From Prorocentrum cordatum (taxonomy: Eukaryota; Sar; Dinophyceae; Prorocentrales; Prorocentraceae), in NCBI GenBank assembly GCA_963575745.1, contig CAUYUJ010012681.1, positions 208,501 through 272,500 on the forward strand: a stretch of DNA of 64,000 bases, given 5' to 3'. Positions within the stretch are counted from its first letter, which is position 1, and the number at the start of each line of letters is the position of its first letter. Both the position numbers and the translations under genes were made by a program. The notes beneath the pieces are model-generated. The model was not told the origin of the DNA and made no database searches. It saw nothing but the letters and a program-made list of their open reading frames with translations. This document shows positions 56,801 to 64,000 of this stretch, one piece after another.

Positions 56801-58260
56801 AGTCCGTACTCCTCCTCGGGACTGGCCAGTCTAAGCTGCTCCTGACTACACTTCCACAAACGGGCTCTGACGGCCACCCACACGGTTCCCCCTTCACTGA
56901 GAACAACCACCCCCGGGCCGCACCACCCGTCTCTCCGACGGCCGAGAGCGTCGGCCCTGGAGGACGTGCGGGAAAAATGTCGCCACACGAACACCCACTG
57001 CCCCGGAGTATACCTCTGGACGACTGGCGGCTTCGCTCTGGAGGCGCGGCTGATCTTCTCGCGAGATGTCGTCTCCATCGCTAACCGTCGAGCCTCGGCC
57101 CGAATCTGCTGCGCTCTCGCGAACTCGGCCCCCGCCTCATCCTGCTCAGCCGAAGGGCGAATGAGATCCTGCCAGCCGGGAAGCCCCCGGTGGTCGTCTG
57201 AGAGGATGTCGTGGGGGAGGCGGGGGTTCTCTCCGAAAACGAGCTGGAGGGGGGAGAACCCTCCGCGGTGCCAGAAGCGGTTCTTATGAGCAACCAGCTC
57301 AGTGATGAGGTCATCGAGCTCTTCGATCGTCTCCGGCACGAAAGACCCGGCCTCCAGCTCCGAGCGCACTCGCTCCTTAACCCAACCCCCATGGCGTTCA
57401 ACCCTTCCGTTTTGCCAGGGGGAATCTGCGTCGCAGACATGATGGCACACCCCCCACTGCTCGAGACCGCGGGCGAAACGCGCGCCAAACTCCGAACCTC
57501 CATCCGAGATCAGGAACTGGGGGGCTCCCAGCGGTCCAATCCACGCTCGAAGGAACTCCGACCACACCTCGGAGGCCGTCGCAGAAGGGACTCGGACCAT
57601 GACTTGAAGGTTGGACCCGTGGTCCACGATATTGAGATATGGCCTCGTCACCCCTTGGAACTCCAAGTATACGAGGTCCACTCCCACAATGTGGTTGAAC
57701 CTAAACGTGCGAGGGAGCGCCACCCTTCGATGAAGGCCCGTTCGGGCCCTCTCCGCACACTCGGAGCAGTGAAACTTAGTACTGGCCCAGCGCACGAGTC
57801 TGCGCTTCGCTCCTCCAGCCCTGAGCACCCGCGCAAACTTCCTGACCTCAGGATGCCCCATATTCACATGGAGCTTGTAAATTAATCTCTTCTCGTCCTC
57901 ACTGGGTTCGATCTCTTCAAAGGTGGTCTTGCCCCCTTTCGATGTCGGCCGAGTCTCTGGCTCGTCCTCGCTTTCGCTTGAGACGACCTCGCTCTCCCTC
58001 TCCGCTTGCCCGACCTCCCCCTCCGGGTAGTCGTGCTCAACGAGGTCGGCCCAAGCCGCCTTACTCCGAACGGGGGCCCCAGCCCAGTACTCCGCCACGG
58101 CTCTGGCCACGGTTCGGGAAAACTGGAGAGGATAGCGACTCGCCTTGGTGGTGATCGAGCCCCCTTCGAGGACCGCGTGCTGATGTCCCCCGGTGCAGAT
58201 GTCCCCCCAGACGCTGGAGGAGGAGCGGATGGTTGGACAGTAGTCCTGTGGGCTTCTTAT
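53860..58260 (-). CDS. copia integrase, reverse transcriptase and RNase H polyprotein part
   Basis: Open from 58260 (just after TGA 58261-58263) to 53860, about 1,466 codons, with no ATG at its start, so it must be reached from an upstream frame. Integrase: zinc-binding HVNMGH and CSECAERA near 57870-57750, then DDE residues in GVDLVYLE, ISDGGSEFG and WQNGRVERHG. A long Pro/Ser/Arg linker follows (about 56800-55900). RT: IADVKNAFCQSN (about 55450-55420), VNVYGLDDAPVAW and MLLEVDDFMI (about 55185-55155). RNase H has LAGETQAL and HVVDAKSIYD, but the first catalytic Asp appears as Asn in SFSNAGG (about 54700-54680). The product reverse transcribes and integrates the element. Confidence 0.9.
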   Translation of the reverse strand: MRSPQDYCPTIRSSSSVWGDICTGGHQHAVLEGGSITTKASRYPLQFSRTVARAVAEYWAGAPVRSKAAWADLVEHDYPEGEVGQAERESEVVSSESEDEPETRPTSKGGKTTFEEIEPSEDEKRLIYKLHVNMGHPEVRKFARVLRAGGAKRRLVRWASTKFHCSECAERARTGLHRRVALPRTFRFNHIVGVDLVYLEFQGVTRPYLNIVDHGSNLQVMVRVPSATASEVWSEFLRAWIGPLGAPQFLISDGGSEFGARFARGLEQWGVCHHVCDADSPWQNGRVERHGGWVKERVRSELEAGSFVPETIEELDDLITELVAHKNRFWHRGGFSPLQLVFGENPRLPHDILSDDHRGLPGWQDLIRPSAEQDEAGAEFARAQQIRAEARRLAMETTSREKISRASRAKPPVVQRYTPGQWVFVWRHFSRTSSRADALGRRRDGWCGPGVVVLSEGGTVWVAVRARLWKCSQEQLRLASPEEEYGLQLAQDPQWQELLLASRTKRVYAVDVQREGPPPDDSLDEPAIVDPDSGPRIPGPAAVPREETGPEERSSRPNPSRVGPMGLPRPPHSRAGSRAGSVVAQPGSRLPSIPETREPSEMARSITPPTAPPSPRRDERDEEGPGGSRSPTEAHGPPGEASSGNGDPVIPPPPAPASLPPAPTPAEGRQSRTRLRQPSDVPLCIARARAESCPPEMKRAKTEGGSDSSAPAPPEVTSPGGASLLPPSPKVGGDGGVGSGPGPSQERPPMISGSEPAASVRDRVRTIEGRGRSRSPSGAGFEGTTEDFGLAAEQGGVRVFPMQSKWTGVCEDGGTFATGRGAEVSLKKLSPAERAKFSASDQKEWAAMMGTGAVRVVPPARAKVIRRELPDRIISSRMVRRWKPVEGTFAEPEAKSRWCVHGHRDPDSGSLAVYAPTPQTSSIMMFLQVSANLHQFLDIADVKNAFCQSNPMQRAAGQIFVEPCEGIDLEPGALIELLVNVYGLDDAPVAWRRTVVSYLEQNGFVRSLLEPCWWMRYGSQGQILNMMLLEVDDFMIGSCDSTSRVWVRQLLEARFKFGKYRDCHESPVDFAGRRITLGEQKIIVDQEKYILEEIRPLSLAKGRMSRSDSPLEPDAFRALRSLVYKFNWVGRQSRPEAAGIASILASRLKSATIYDVSCANKLVKHLRTTASRGLTIWSLDPDRMAFVSFSNAGGVGADIKMNDDRGLPADPTQGAWLVLATDKSVLLNSSVKASFLGWRSSKLRRKVPSTLAGETQALSAAVAEVEYLQVLYRDVMFQDVGVPECRRASGPFTTVLRRDCKLGSRENQVHVVDAKSIYDTMLKEGNASAKDRRTALDLAIICEALERARGSVRWIPHGRMPVDPLTKDDITKSNAALADLMTRGRLILVDESSELDRRREAPELKDRSQLASKRQLARSQNMLSWQEFRDQELYQVGGGGGGGPISSLSSPSWPDVPPGLPPPSFQ

Positions 58261-58790
58261 TCAGTCCTCGACTGTCCACCTGCATCCCAAAACTGCACAT
58301 ATCGACACGGATCCGCTTAACCCCCGGGAGCGATGAGACACAGCGAACAACGAACGAACCCCACGACGAGGCGTAGAGGGGATGCTCGAACGCGAAGTAT
58401 CTGCCTTGGTTGACTTGGTACTCCGCGATCTCCATACAGAGCACCAGATCCCGAACGCCGTCTGACACGATCCTCTGCCACTCCACGGGGTCCATCCTAT
58501 CCCGATTGATACGATTGATCGCAGAGAACGCCCTACATTCAGGACACAGCCAGACGGTCTCTGGCTTGTCTTCCTTGAGGTGCCTCCAGAGCTCTCTGAC
58601 GTCAGTCCTTCGAGACGAATCCCATCCCTGGCGAAGGTCCCAGCTAGCCTGAGCTCCGAGGGGGGCCCCAGCCCTGGCCACCTCAGGAGCGATCCTAGGA
58701 GGGGAAAACACTTCGGAGAAGGAGACCTTGGCTCTCTGGCGGGTGGGGTAGCTTTCAGAGCCCCAGCTGCGGACTCGCCCCCGCTCCCCC
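58203..58790 (-). CDS. copia methyltransferase-like accessory domain
   Basis: About 195 codons in a frame between those of Gag and integrase. Seen in order: SFSEVFSPPRIAPEVARAG, DLRQGWDSS, VWLCPECRAFSAINR, GRYFAFEHPLYASSW and RVDMCSFGMQV. I recall the same block, with SPPC and HEHP motifs, from other dinoflagellate copia elements. The layout resembles a C5-cytosine methyltransferase core: motif I (FSG-like), Asp after the second strand, PPC-like motif IV with FS, ENV-like motif VI (here EHP). The expected PPC is PEC here, and the Gly-rich loop reads SPPR, so activity is doubtful. Assignment is inference from spacing of motifs. The frame must shift to the integrase frame near the G run at 58203-58208. 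Confidence 0.5.
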
Positions 58791-59116
58791 GAACCCAAAC
58801 ATAGCCGCGCACTCGCCGAGAGCTTTCCGGATCGAGGCCCCGCAAGCCACCTCGTGATCGTCATTGGTGGCGTCCCCGTCCAGCCACTCGGGCCCCAGAT
58901 CGTCCCAGGCCTGCCTCGATCGTTTCCGTCCTTGGGATGAGTTGAGGGGAGAGGAGGTAGGAGGAGGGGCTCCTCGTGTCTGAGATGCCCCTCGAGGGCC
59001 AGAAGTGCTGTGAGGATCGTGCGTCTCGCAGTTGCACTGAGCAAAACAGGCAGAGATGCTAAAACTCGGGCACTTCTCGCGAGAGGCCTGACACCTCCCA
59101 CTGGCCTCTGGGCGCT
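58755..59116 (-). CDS. copia linker segment with Cys cluster
   Basis: About 120 codons in the Gag frame: KCPSFSISACFAQCNCET and a basic/acidic tail (RKRSRQAWDDLGPEWLDGD). It ends at TGA 58755. It lies between the 541-codon frame and the methyltransferase-like domain and probably belongs to the same polyprotein. Function unknown. Confidence 0.4.
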
Positions 59117-60742
59117 CTAGAGTTGGTCCGGAAGGACTTCCCACTCCAGGCGGTCCAGCACCGGGGCCTCCTCCGGGATGGGCCCCAGCTCGCTGAGCAT
59201 TGAACTGAAGGGCTGACCCGTCGTCGTCGTCGACGCGGCGGGAGCTCCTCCCTGCTCCTGAGGAGGACTCCAACCCGGCGGCGGGTGGTCCGGCGGTGGA
59301 GGCTGACCTCCCGCATGGGCCTGCCACGGATCTCCGGAGCTGTGCTGCCCCGCGGTCGGCGCCGTGCTGACCGCCTCCATCTGCTGAGCGATCGCCTGCT
59401 GAGCGGCCACTTGATGATTGTAGAGACCCGTCACCGCGTTGCCAATCTGCACGAGCATCATCGCCACTTGCTGCACGGTCGTCTCCACGGAGTTCAGCTG
59501 CATCTGCATGCCCACCATCGTCTGCTGCATGGTGTCCACCACCTCTCCGAACTCCTCGAAGGCCCCCAGCGACCCCTTGATCGCCAGCAGCTGCTGAAAG
59601 ATCTGCTGGAGGCCCTCCTCCACCTGAGTAGGAGTGCTCTGAGCCGCCATAGCGATCGTCGCCATCTGGTCCAGCGCCTCCTGCACGCGGGAAAGCGCCC
59701 TCACGCCCTCGGGCACCTGGGACAGTTGCCACTGTAGTCCCTGCAGCAGGGTACTCAGTGAGTTGACCGTGGTCAGCGCCGCCCCGCCAGCGCGAAAGGC
59801 GGGGTCGTTCTGGAGCATGTCCACTGCCTGCTGCGCTGAGGCGGCGGCGGCCCGCGCGGCCTCTGCGGCCGACTGCTGAGGAGGGCCTGCTGGGCCCTGA
59901 GCGCCTCGCGGCGCCCACGCCAGTCGCTGCCCACACTGCAAGCATCTTGATCCCGATCCGTGCTGGTTCCCATAGTACTTGATCCGGTCGGCGGGATGCT
60001 GACAGGCGGGCGGCGGCTTGGGTGGCGGCTTGAGCGGCACCTGCTCGGCTGCGGGCGGACCTCCGGAGCCCGAGGATGAGCTCGCCGCTGCCGCAGGAGT
60101 CGTCCCCGCGCCTGACGATGAGGGCCCCGATCCTGCCGTCATGAACCCAGGCGGGGGTTTGACTGCTGCTGGAGGCCCAGGCTGAGGATTCCCGTGAGGT
60201 GCTGACGCCCCCAGTCGCTGTAGCGTCGGCCAGTCTCTCGGCCAGCCTGCGTCCCCGTGCGGCTGCCGAGGCTGAGTAGGCGGGAGTCCTGCCGGGGCGG
60301 GGGTCCCGCCCGCCGCTGGCTGCGTCGCGGGCGGGCGGGCCTCCTCGACGGTCCACAGCGGCCGATCGGTTGACCGTGATGCTCCCGATGCCGATTCCCG
60401 TGGCGCCTGAACCTCGACTGCTCCTGCCGAGGCCGTCGAACCGTTGCCCGGTCCGCTGGAAGGTCCCGGCTCCAACTGCGGCGCCGTGAACTCGGCCGTC
60501 GGATTGACAAACGTGCCCGGCATCTCCGTATCGACCGAAGACTCGAGAGAGACCTCTGACTCTGACTCGTTCCGACGTCGAGCGAGAAACTCCTCTGTCG
60601 CTTTCTTCGCCCTGGGCTCGGTCTTGCCTCCCATGACCTGCTGGGAGAGCGTCCACGCCAGCCAGAGCGCCAGCAACATCCCTCGACCTTTCTGGGTGTC
60701 GCCTCTGGTTGGAGAAACGTGTATGCTTGAAAGCTTCTGCAA
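59117..60742 (-). CDS. copia extra ORF: HGxxxxCLxC motif and coiled coil
   Basis: 541 codons to TAG 59117. The first codon is TTG and the first ATG is at 60679 (MLLALWLAWTLSQQVMGGK, a short hydrophobic start that could be a membrane or signal segment). An acidic, Ser/Pro/Ala-rich linker comes first, then CQHPADRIKYYGNQHGSGSR directly followed by CLQCG, a likely zinc-binding knot. I recall similar motifs in other dinoflagellate copia elements. A long Gln-rich helix follows (about 59850-59400; VQEALDQMATIAMAAQ, VGMQMQLNSVETTVQQV), probably coiled coil. A spliced-leader relic lies 64 bases upstream of the ATG. The Gag frame is also open here, but its translation is Gly/Arg/Ser low complexity. 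Confidence 0.65.
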   Translation of the reverse strand: MQKLSSIHVSPTRGDTQKGRGMLLALWLAWTLSQQVMGGKTEPRAKKATEEFLARRRNESESEVSLESSVDTEMPGTFVNPTAEFTAPQLEPGPSSGPGNGSTASAGAVEVQAPRESASGASRSTDRPLWTVEEARPPATQPAAGGTPAPAGLPPTQPRQPHGDAGWPRDWPTLQRLGASAPHGNPQPGPPAAVKPPPGFMTAGSGPSSSGAGTTPAAAASSSSGSGGPPAAEQVPLKPPPKPPPACQHPADRIKYYGNQHGSGSRCLQCGQRLAWAPRGAQGPAGPPQQSAAEAARAAAASAQQAVDMLQNDPAFRAGGAALTTVNSLSTLLQGLQWQLSQVPEGVRALSRVQEALDQMATIAMAAQSTPTQVEEGLQQIFQQLLAIKGSLGAFEEFGEVVDTMQQTMVGMQMQLNSVETTVQQVAMMLVQIGNAVTGLYNHQVAAQQAIAQQMEAVSTAPTAGQHSSGDPWQAHAGGQPPPPDHPPPGWSPPQEQGGAPAASTTTTGQPFSSMLSELGPIPEEAPVLDRLEWEVLPDQL

Positions 60743-60764
60743 TTGAGCCCAAACTGGCTACGGA
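60743..60764 (-). other. Spliced-leader relic inside copia element
   Basis: TCCGTAGCCAGTTTGGGCTC... matches the DinoSL at 20 of 22 aligned positions, with one inserted G and one T to G change. It is in the sense of the element, at the junction of the Gag-protease part and the 541-codon frame. Confidence 0.8.
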
Positions 60765-63377
60765 AGAAATCAACAGGGCAGACCACGCAACGAGGACCCA
60801 ACTCGCCCTCCTGGGTCCTGCTCGTGCTCGAGGCCGTCGGCCCTTCACCTTAGCTCGACTTGATCCCGAGGCCCCGGCCCAGTGATCTGACGCTAGCTGA
60901 GCTCGTGGCCACCTGAGGCCGCCCAAGACCTTCCCCTGGAGCTCGTCTAAGTACTCCCGAAGGTCCCCGAGCTTCCCCATACACGGTCCCCACATGGTTG
61001 TGCCGAGGCTGATGATGACGATCATGAGAGAGAGGGAGATCAAGTACTGCGACACAACCCCGTCGTCTGACATCACGGGGGGCGCTCTGCCCCCGATCTC
61101 AAAGGAGTCCTTCTTCAAAAACGGATAGCGCTTGAGCGCCGAGTCAGGCACGCAGGCGGGCGCGGCTAGCCTGCAAACTATCTGCGCCAGACGATGACCA
61201 GAAGGTAGACGATTCAAAGGAATCACCTCGTCCAGAGTCTGGGAGGTCATCTCGTTGCCTGGCAAATCGATCAGGCACTTGAGGAAATCAAGCAAATTCA
61301 CTGAAAGGATGTGAGGCACATTATCTGCCAACACGGTAGTCTCGATAATTCCGAACACGCCTCCCAGGCACAGGGGAAAGAGGATCACGCTGATGACCCT
61401 ACCCATGCCACCGATCCCGTGAGCGGCCTTGATCGGGCGGTGGGACCGAGGGATCTCGACGCATGTCAGTCCGTGAGTGGCGAGCGCCTGGGCCTCCCGG
61501 TTGAGCGCCTGCACTCCTACCAGGTCGCTCCCGGCCCCGGGATCGACCAGCGCCTGATCCGCCTCGGCCACGATGTAGACCGCCCCGGAGGAGATCTGGT
61601 CAGCCTCGTCCCTCCACAGGGGGAAACTCTCGCCGGAGAAGCCCTCGAACATGTAAGCCGACATCTTCTGCCTCTCTCCTCCAGCCCGGGCTCGCTGATC
61701 TCCACCGGCCTGACCGCCTCCGACGTGGTCCCCGAACTTCGGGCACTCTCGTCCCCAGTGTCCTTTCTGCTGGCACCGCTTGCACCTCGTCACCTTCATC
61801 TGCTGCTCGATCGTCAGCCTGCCACGGATGCCTCGACCTTCCCGGCTTCTACCGGGAGCTCCTCGATCACGTCGACCACTGGAGCCTCTCGTCCGAGATG
61901 CCCCGGCTGGAGAAGGGGGAGGGCGGCGAGGTGGATGACGTTCCCCTGCCTTCGGCTTCGCGCCGAAGTACTCGCGGTCCTTCCGGGCCGCCCTCTTCAG
62001 CTCCTTGTTCTGCTTCCACGTCCGTCCCACTGGACGCCGACCCTCCATCATGACCCAGAACTCCTCCAGCTGGTCCTCGCACAGGTTGAGGTCCTCCAGC
62101 TCCGCGAGCAGCGCCTCAGCATCCCAAGCTGACTCCTCTCCCGAGTCGCCCTCGACCTCCTCGTCGTAGTCGTAGTAGTTGGCGTCGTCCTCCTCACCGT
62201 CGACACCTACCTCTGACCGACCGGAGGGAGGGGGAGGAGAGGTCTGAAAAGCACCGCTGGCAGCATCACCGGCACCCGGGCCGAAGCCCTCACTCTCGGC
62301 CAGCAGCGCCGCGCCGCTGCGACCGGGGAGGAGCCGCTCGGCTCCTCCGGCGTCCATCTGCTTCAGCGCCCACGCCACGTACTCGAAGTCGGTCCTGCCC
62401 TGGGTCAGGGTGCGCAGGTTCTGGACTCCCTGTGCTGATAGACCAGCTCCTTCCTCCAGCAGTAACCCCTTCAGCTTGGAGCTCATCCTGAGATCCATGC
62501 CTTCGGCCTCTTGAAGCTGAGCCTCTCGTCGGTGAACGAACTGCGTCAGGCCCTCCTTGGTCTCCCTGGACGCTTCGAAGAAGGCCTTCCTGCCGGCGCG
62601 CCGGAGGTCGTCGCCCTCCCGCTCGCCAGCCATGAGGTCCATGCGCTGAAGGATCACGTCAATCCACTCTGTCGAGCACAGCTTGTCCTCACTGATGTCC
62701 TCGAACTTGGCCTGGAAACTGTACTCGAAGAGCTTGAGAAACTTCTCGGCACGCCTCCAGAGCTTCACGTCCGTATTCGTGTTCCAGCGCCTAAGCGCTC
62801 GTTTCCATTGTCGATAGTGGGCCCACCCGGGCCAGGTGGGTGGGTCGCTGAAATCGCCTCGACCCCCCCAGCCACCACCGTCTCCGGCGTCCCACGCCGA
62901 TCTCCGGCGGTCCGCCCAGCTGCCGTTCCAGTCGCCCGAGCTCCAGGCCTCTGCGGGCCCGGGCTTGCCCTGGCCGCCGTCGCAGCTGTTCCAGCTTCCG
63001 CCTGTGTCACGCCACCGGCCTTCTCCTCTGACGTCTTTGTCTCCGTCCTGGTGATCTCGCTGGAGGCCCTCACCTCCAGCCTCACGCTCCCCACTGGGAG
63101 CTCCTCGATCACGACCCTCACGCCAAGGGTCCTTGCCGGTGTCGTGCCACTCGTCATGTGACTTCTCCTCGTGGGCGACTCCTCGATGACCACCTCCGTC
63201 TGGAGCTCCTGATCTGATAGTCTCTGACACTACACTCTTGATCAAGTCCCTGAGCTCCTCGCGGCGGATGGTCACCGTGGCGTTCTGGCTGCCCGAGCTG
63301 CTGCCTGGAGTCTCCTGGCTGCCCGCGCCCACGTGGAAGTCCGTCGCCTCCGTCCCTGCCTCGCCGTCTGCGGGCAT
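60745..63377 (-). CDS. copia Gag and protease
   Basis: About 877 codons from ATG 63377 (MPADGEAGTEATDF), 144 bases inside the 5' LTR. A charged Gly/Asp/Arg-rich N terminus leads to a Gag core near 62800-62400 (KLWRRAEKFLKLFEYSFQAK). The zinc knuckle CKRCQQKGHWGREC (CX2CX4HX4C) is at about 61783-61742. The protease box ALVDPGAGSDLVG follows at about 61553-61518, with Pro where Thr or Ser is usual after the catalytic Asp. The later part, AHGIGGMGRVISVILFPLCL, fits a retropepsin. Gag would coat the RNA and protease would cut the polyprotein. The frame stays open to 58755, but the coding signal moves to another frame near 60745. Confidence 0.85.
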
Positions 63378-63500
63378 GATCACCTTGGCCGTGGATCCCA
63401 CGCTGCTTCGTCAGTGCGAGCGCGGCCGCGGACGAGGGCGCGCGAGCGGGTGGCCGCCTACCTCGTGGCAGGGTCGCCTCCGCCCATGGCACCTCGCCCA

Positions 63501-63518
63501 GGCCACGCTCCGCTACCA
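63501..63518 (-). other. Primer-binding site candidate
   Basis: Two bases inside the 5' LTR the element strand reads TGGTAGCGGAGCGTGG. It starts with the TGG that pairs to a tRNA CCA end. It resembles the TGGTATCAGAGC site used by many copia elements for initiator methionine tRNA. Confidence 0.65.
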
Positions 63519-63520
63519 AC

Positions 63521-63627
63521 TGTGGCAGACGGAGACAGACTAGGTGTTTTACCCTTGAGCCACAATTGGTCACGGACAGAAACTCCTGACGCTGAACCTA
63601 TCAGTGAAAATCTGCCTCACTGCAACA
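63521..63627 (-). repeat. 5' LTR of copia element
   Basis: Identical to 53587-53693. Carries the spliced-leader-like sequence at 63554-63576. Confidence 0.9.
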
Positions 63628-64000
63628 CCTATGCGGTCCCCACCTCCATGCTGGGACCCGAGCGGGGTTACCCAGATCCTTTAACTGTCGTCACGTTTGG
63701 GCTCCCCAGGCTCGACTCTGGAGAATGTCTCGAGCGGGAGCCTCGTTAGCGAGTGAACCGCGACGAAGTCTCAAGCGGGAGCCCCTCCCCCCCCTGTGGG
63801 GTCATCACCTCCATGTTGGAATCCGAGCGGGATCATCAAAATCCTGTAGCTGTCGCCACTTCTGGACTCCCCAGATTTTGAATCTGGAGGAAGTCTCGAG
63901 CGGGGGCCTCGTCTGTGAGTGAATCGCGACGAAGTCTCGAGCGGGAGCCCCCCACAATGGGGTCCCCCTTTCCATGTGGAATCCGAGTGTGGCCATCCAA
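63628..64000 (+). repeat. About 160-bp tandem repeat right of the copia insertion
   Basis: CACCTCCATG or close variants occur at 63641, 63806 and about 63966. GCGACGAAGTCTC(A/G)AGCGGG occurs near 63760 and 63926. The array continues past the window edge and is the same repeat as 53420-53586. Confidence 0.8.

Larger units (their letters stand above)
53587..63627 (-). mobile_element. Complete copia-type LTR retrotransposon
   Basis: 10,041 bp on the minus strand, with identical 107-bp LTRs and a 4- to 5-bp target duplication CCTA(T) (53583-53587 and 63628-63632). A primer-binding site adjoins the 5' LTR. Domain order Gag, zinc knuckle, protease, extra ORF, methyltransferase-like domain, integrase, RT, RNase H; integrase before RT defines the copia superfamily. 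LTR identity implies a recent insertion. Coding moves between frames about four times, but there are almost no nonsense codons. Confidence 0.9.

Noticed and set aside
57211-57885. Plus-strand frame across the integrase region
   Set aside because: Shadow of the copia integrase on the minus strand.
58755-60742. Continuation of the Gag frame as one 1,548-codon protein
   Set aside because: From about 60742 to 59117 this frame is Gly/Arg/Ser-rich, while the overlapping frame carries the zinc-binding motif and coiled coil.

Overview
The window comes from the nuclear genome of a dinoflagellate. The strongest evidence is an exact 22-base copy of the dinoflagellate spliced leader (DinoSL), on the minus strand at 24807-24786. 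Other support is two multicopy protein families that I recall from dinoflagellate genomes, a copia-type element with dinoflagellate-style extra domains, high GC content and very large amounts of simple repeat. I cannot fix the genus. No rRNA, tRNA, CRISPR or bacterial-type operon is visible.

Layout. 1-12551 is dominated by a large imperfect inverted repeat (arms about 174-3078 and 9446-12551). Between the arms lie a CxxC/CxxC zinc-ribbon family gene (3448-5142), several palindromes, an 11-bp minisatellite and a 146-bp tandem repeat carrying perfect palindromes. 12666-14836 is a second dinoflagellate family gene with a 170-bp foldback element inside it. 14837-17864 is simple repeat and unassigned sequence. 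17876-24807 is an apparently complete LINE: spliced leader at the 5' end, ORF1 with zinc finger and coiled coil, endonuclease, reverse transcriptase, RNase H, a 1-kb 3' UTR with three structured repeats, an A-rich 3' end and an 11-bp target-site duplication. 25082-36010 holds degraded or weak gene remnants among minisatellites. 36011-53400 is mostly microsatellite, some of it kilobases long. Within it, 49139-50104 carries a foldback element and two copies of a MITE with 8-bp target-site duplications.

53587-63627 is a complete copia-type LTR retrotransposon on the minus strand, inserted in a roughly 160-bp tandem repeat. Its 107-bp LTRs are identical. It encodes Gag and protease, an extra 541-codon coiled-coil reading frame preceded by a spliced-leader relic, a methyltransferase-like domain, integrase, reverse transcriptase and RNase H. 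Its coding region changes frame about four times.

How the parts relate. The common theme is recycling of processed mRNA. One LINE carries the spliced leader at its exact 5' junction, the copia element has a near-exact relic internally and a weaker one in each LTR, and two family genes have degenerate candidates about 80 bases upstream of their ATGs. All lengths, identities and frame statements were worked out by eye; no search or alignment was run.
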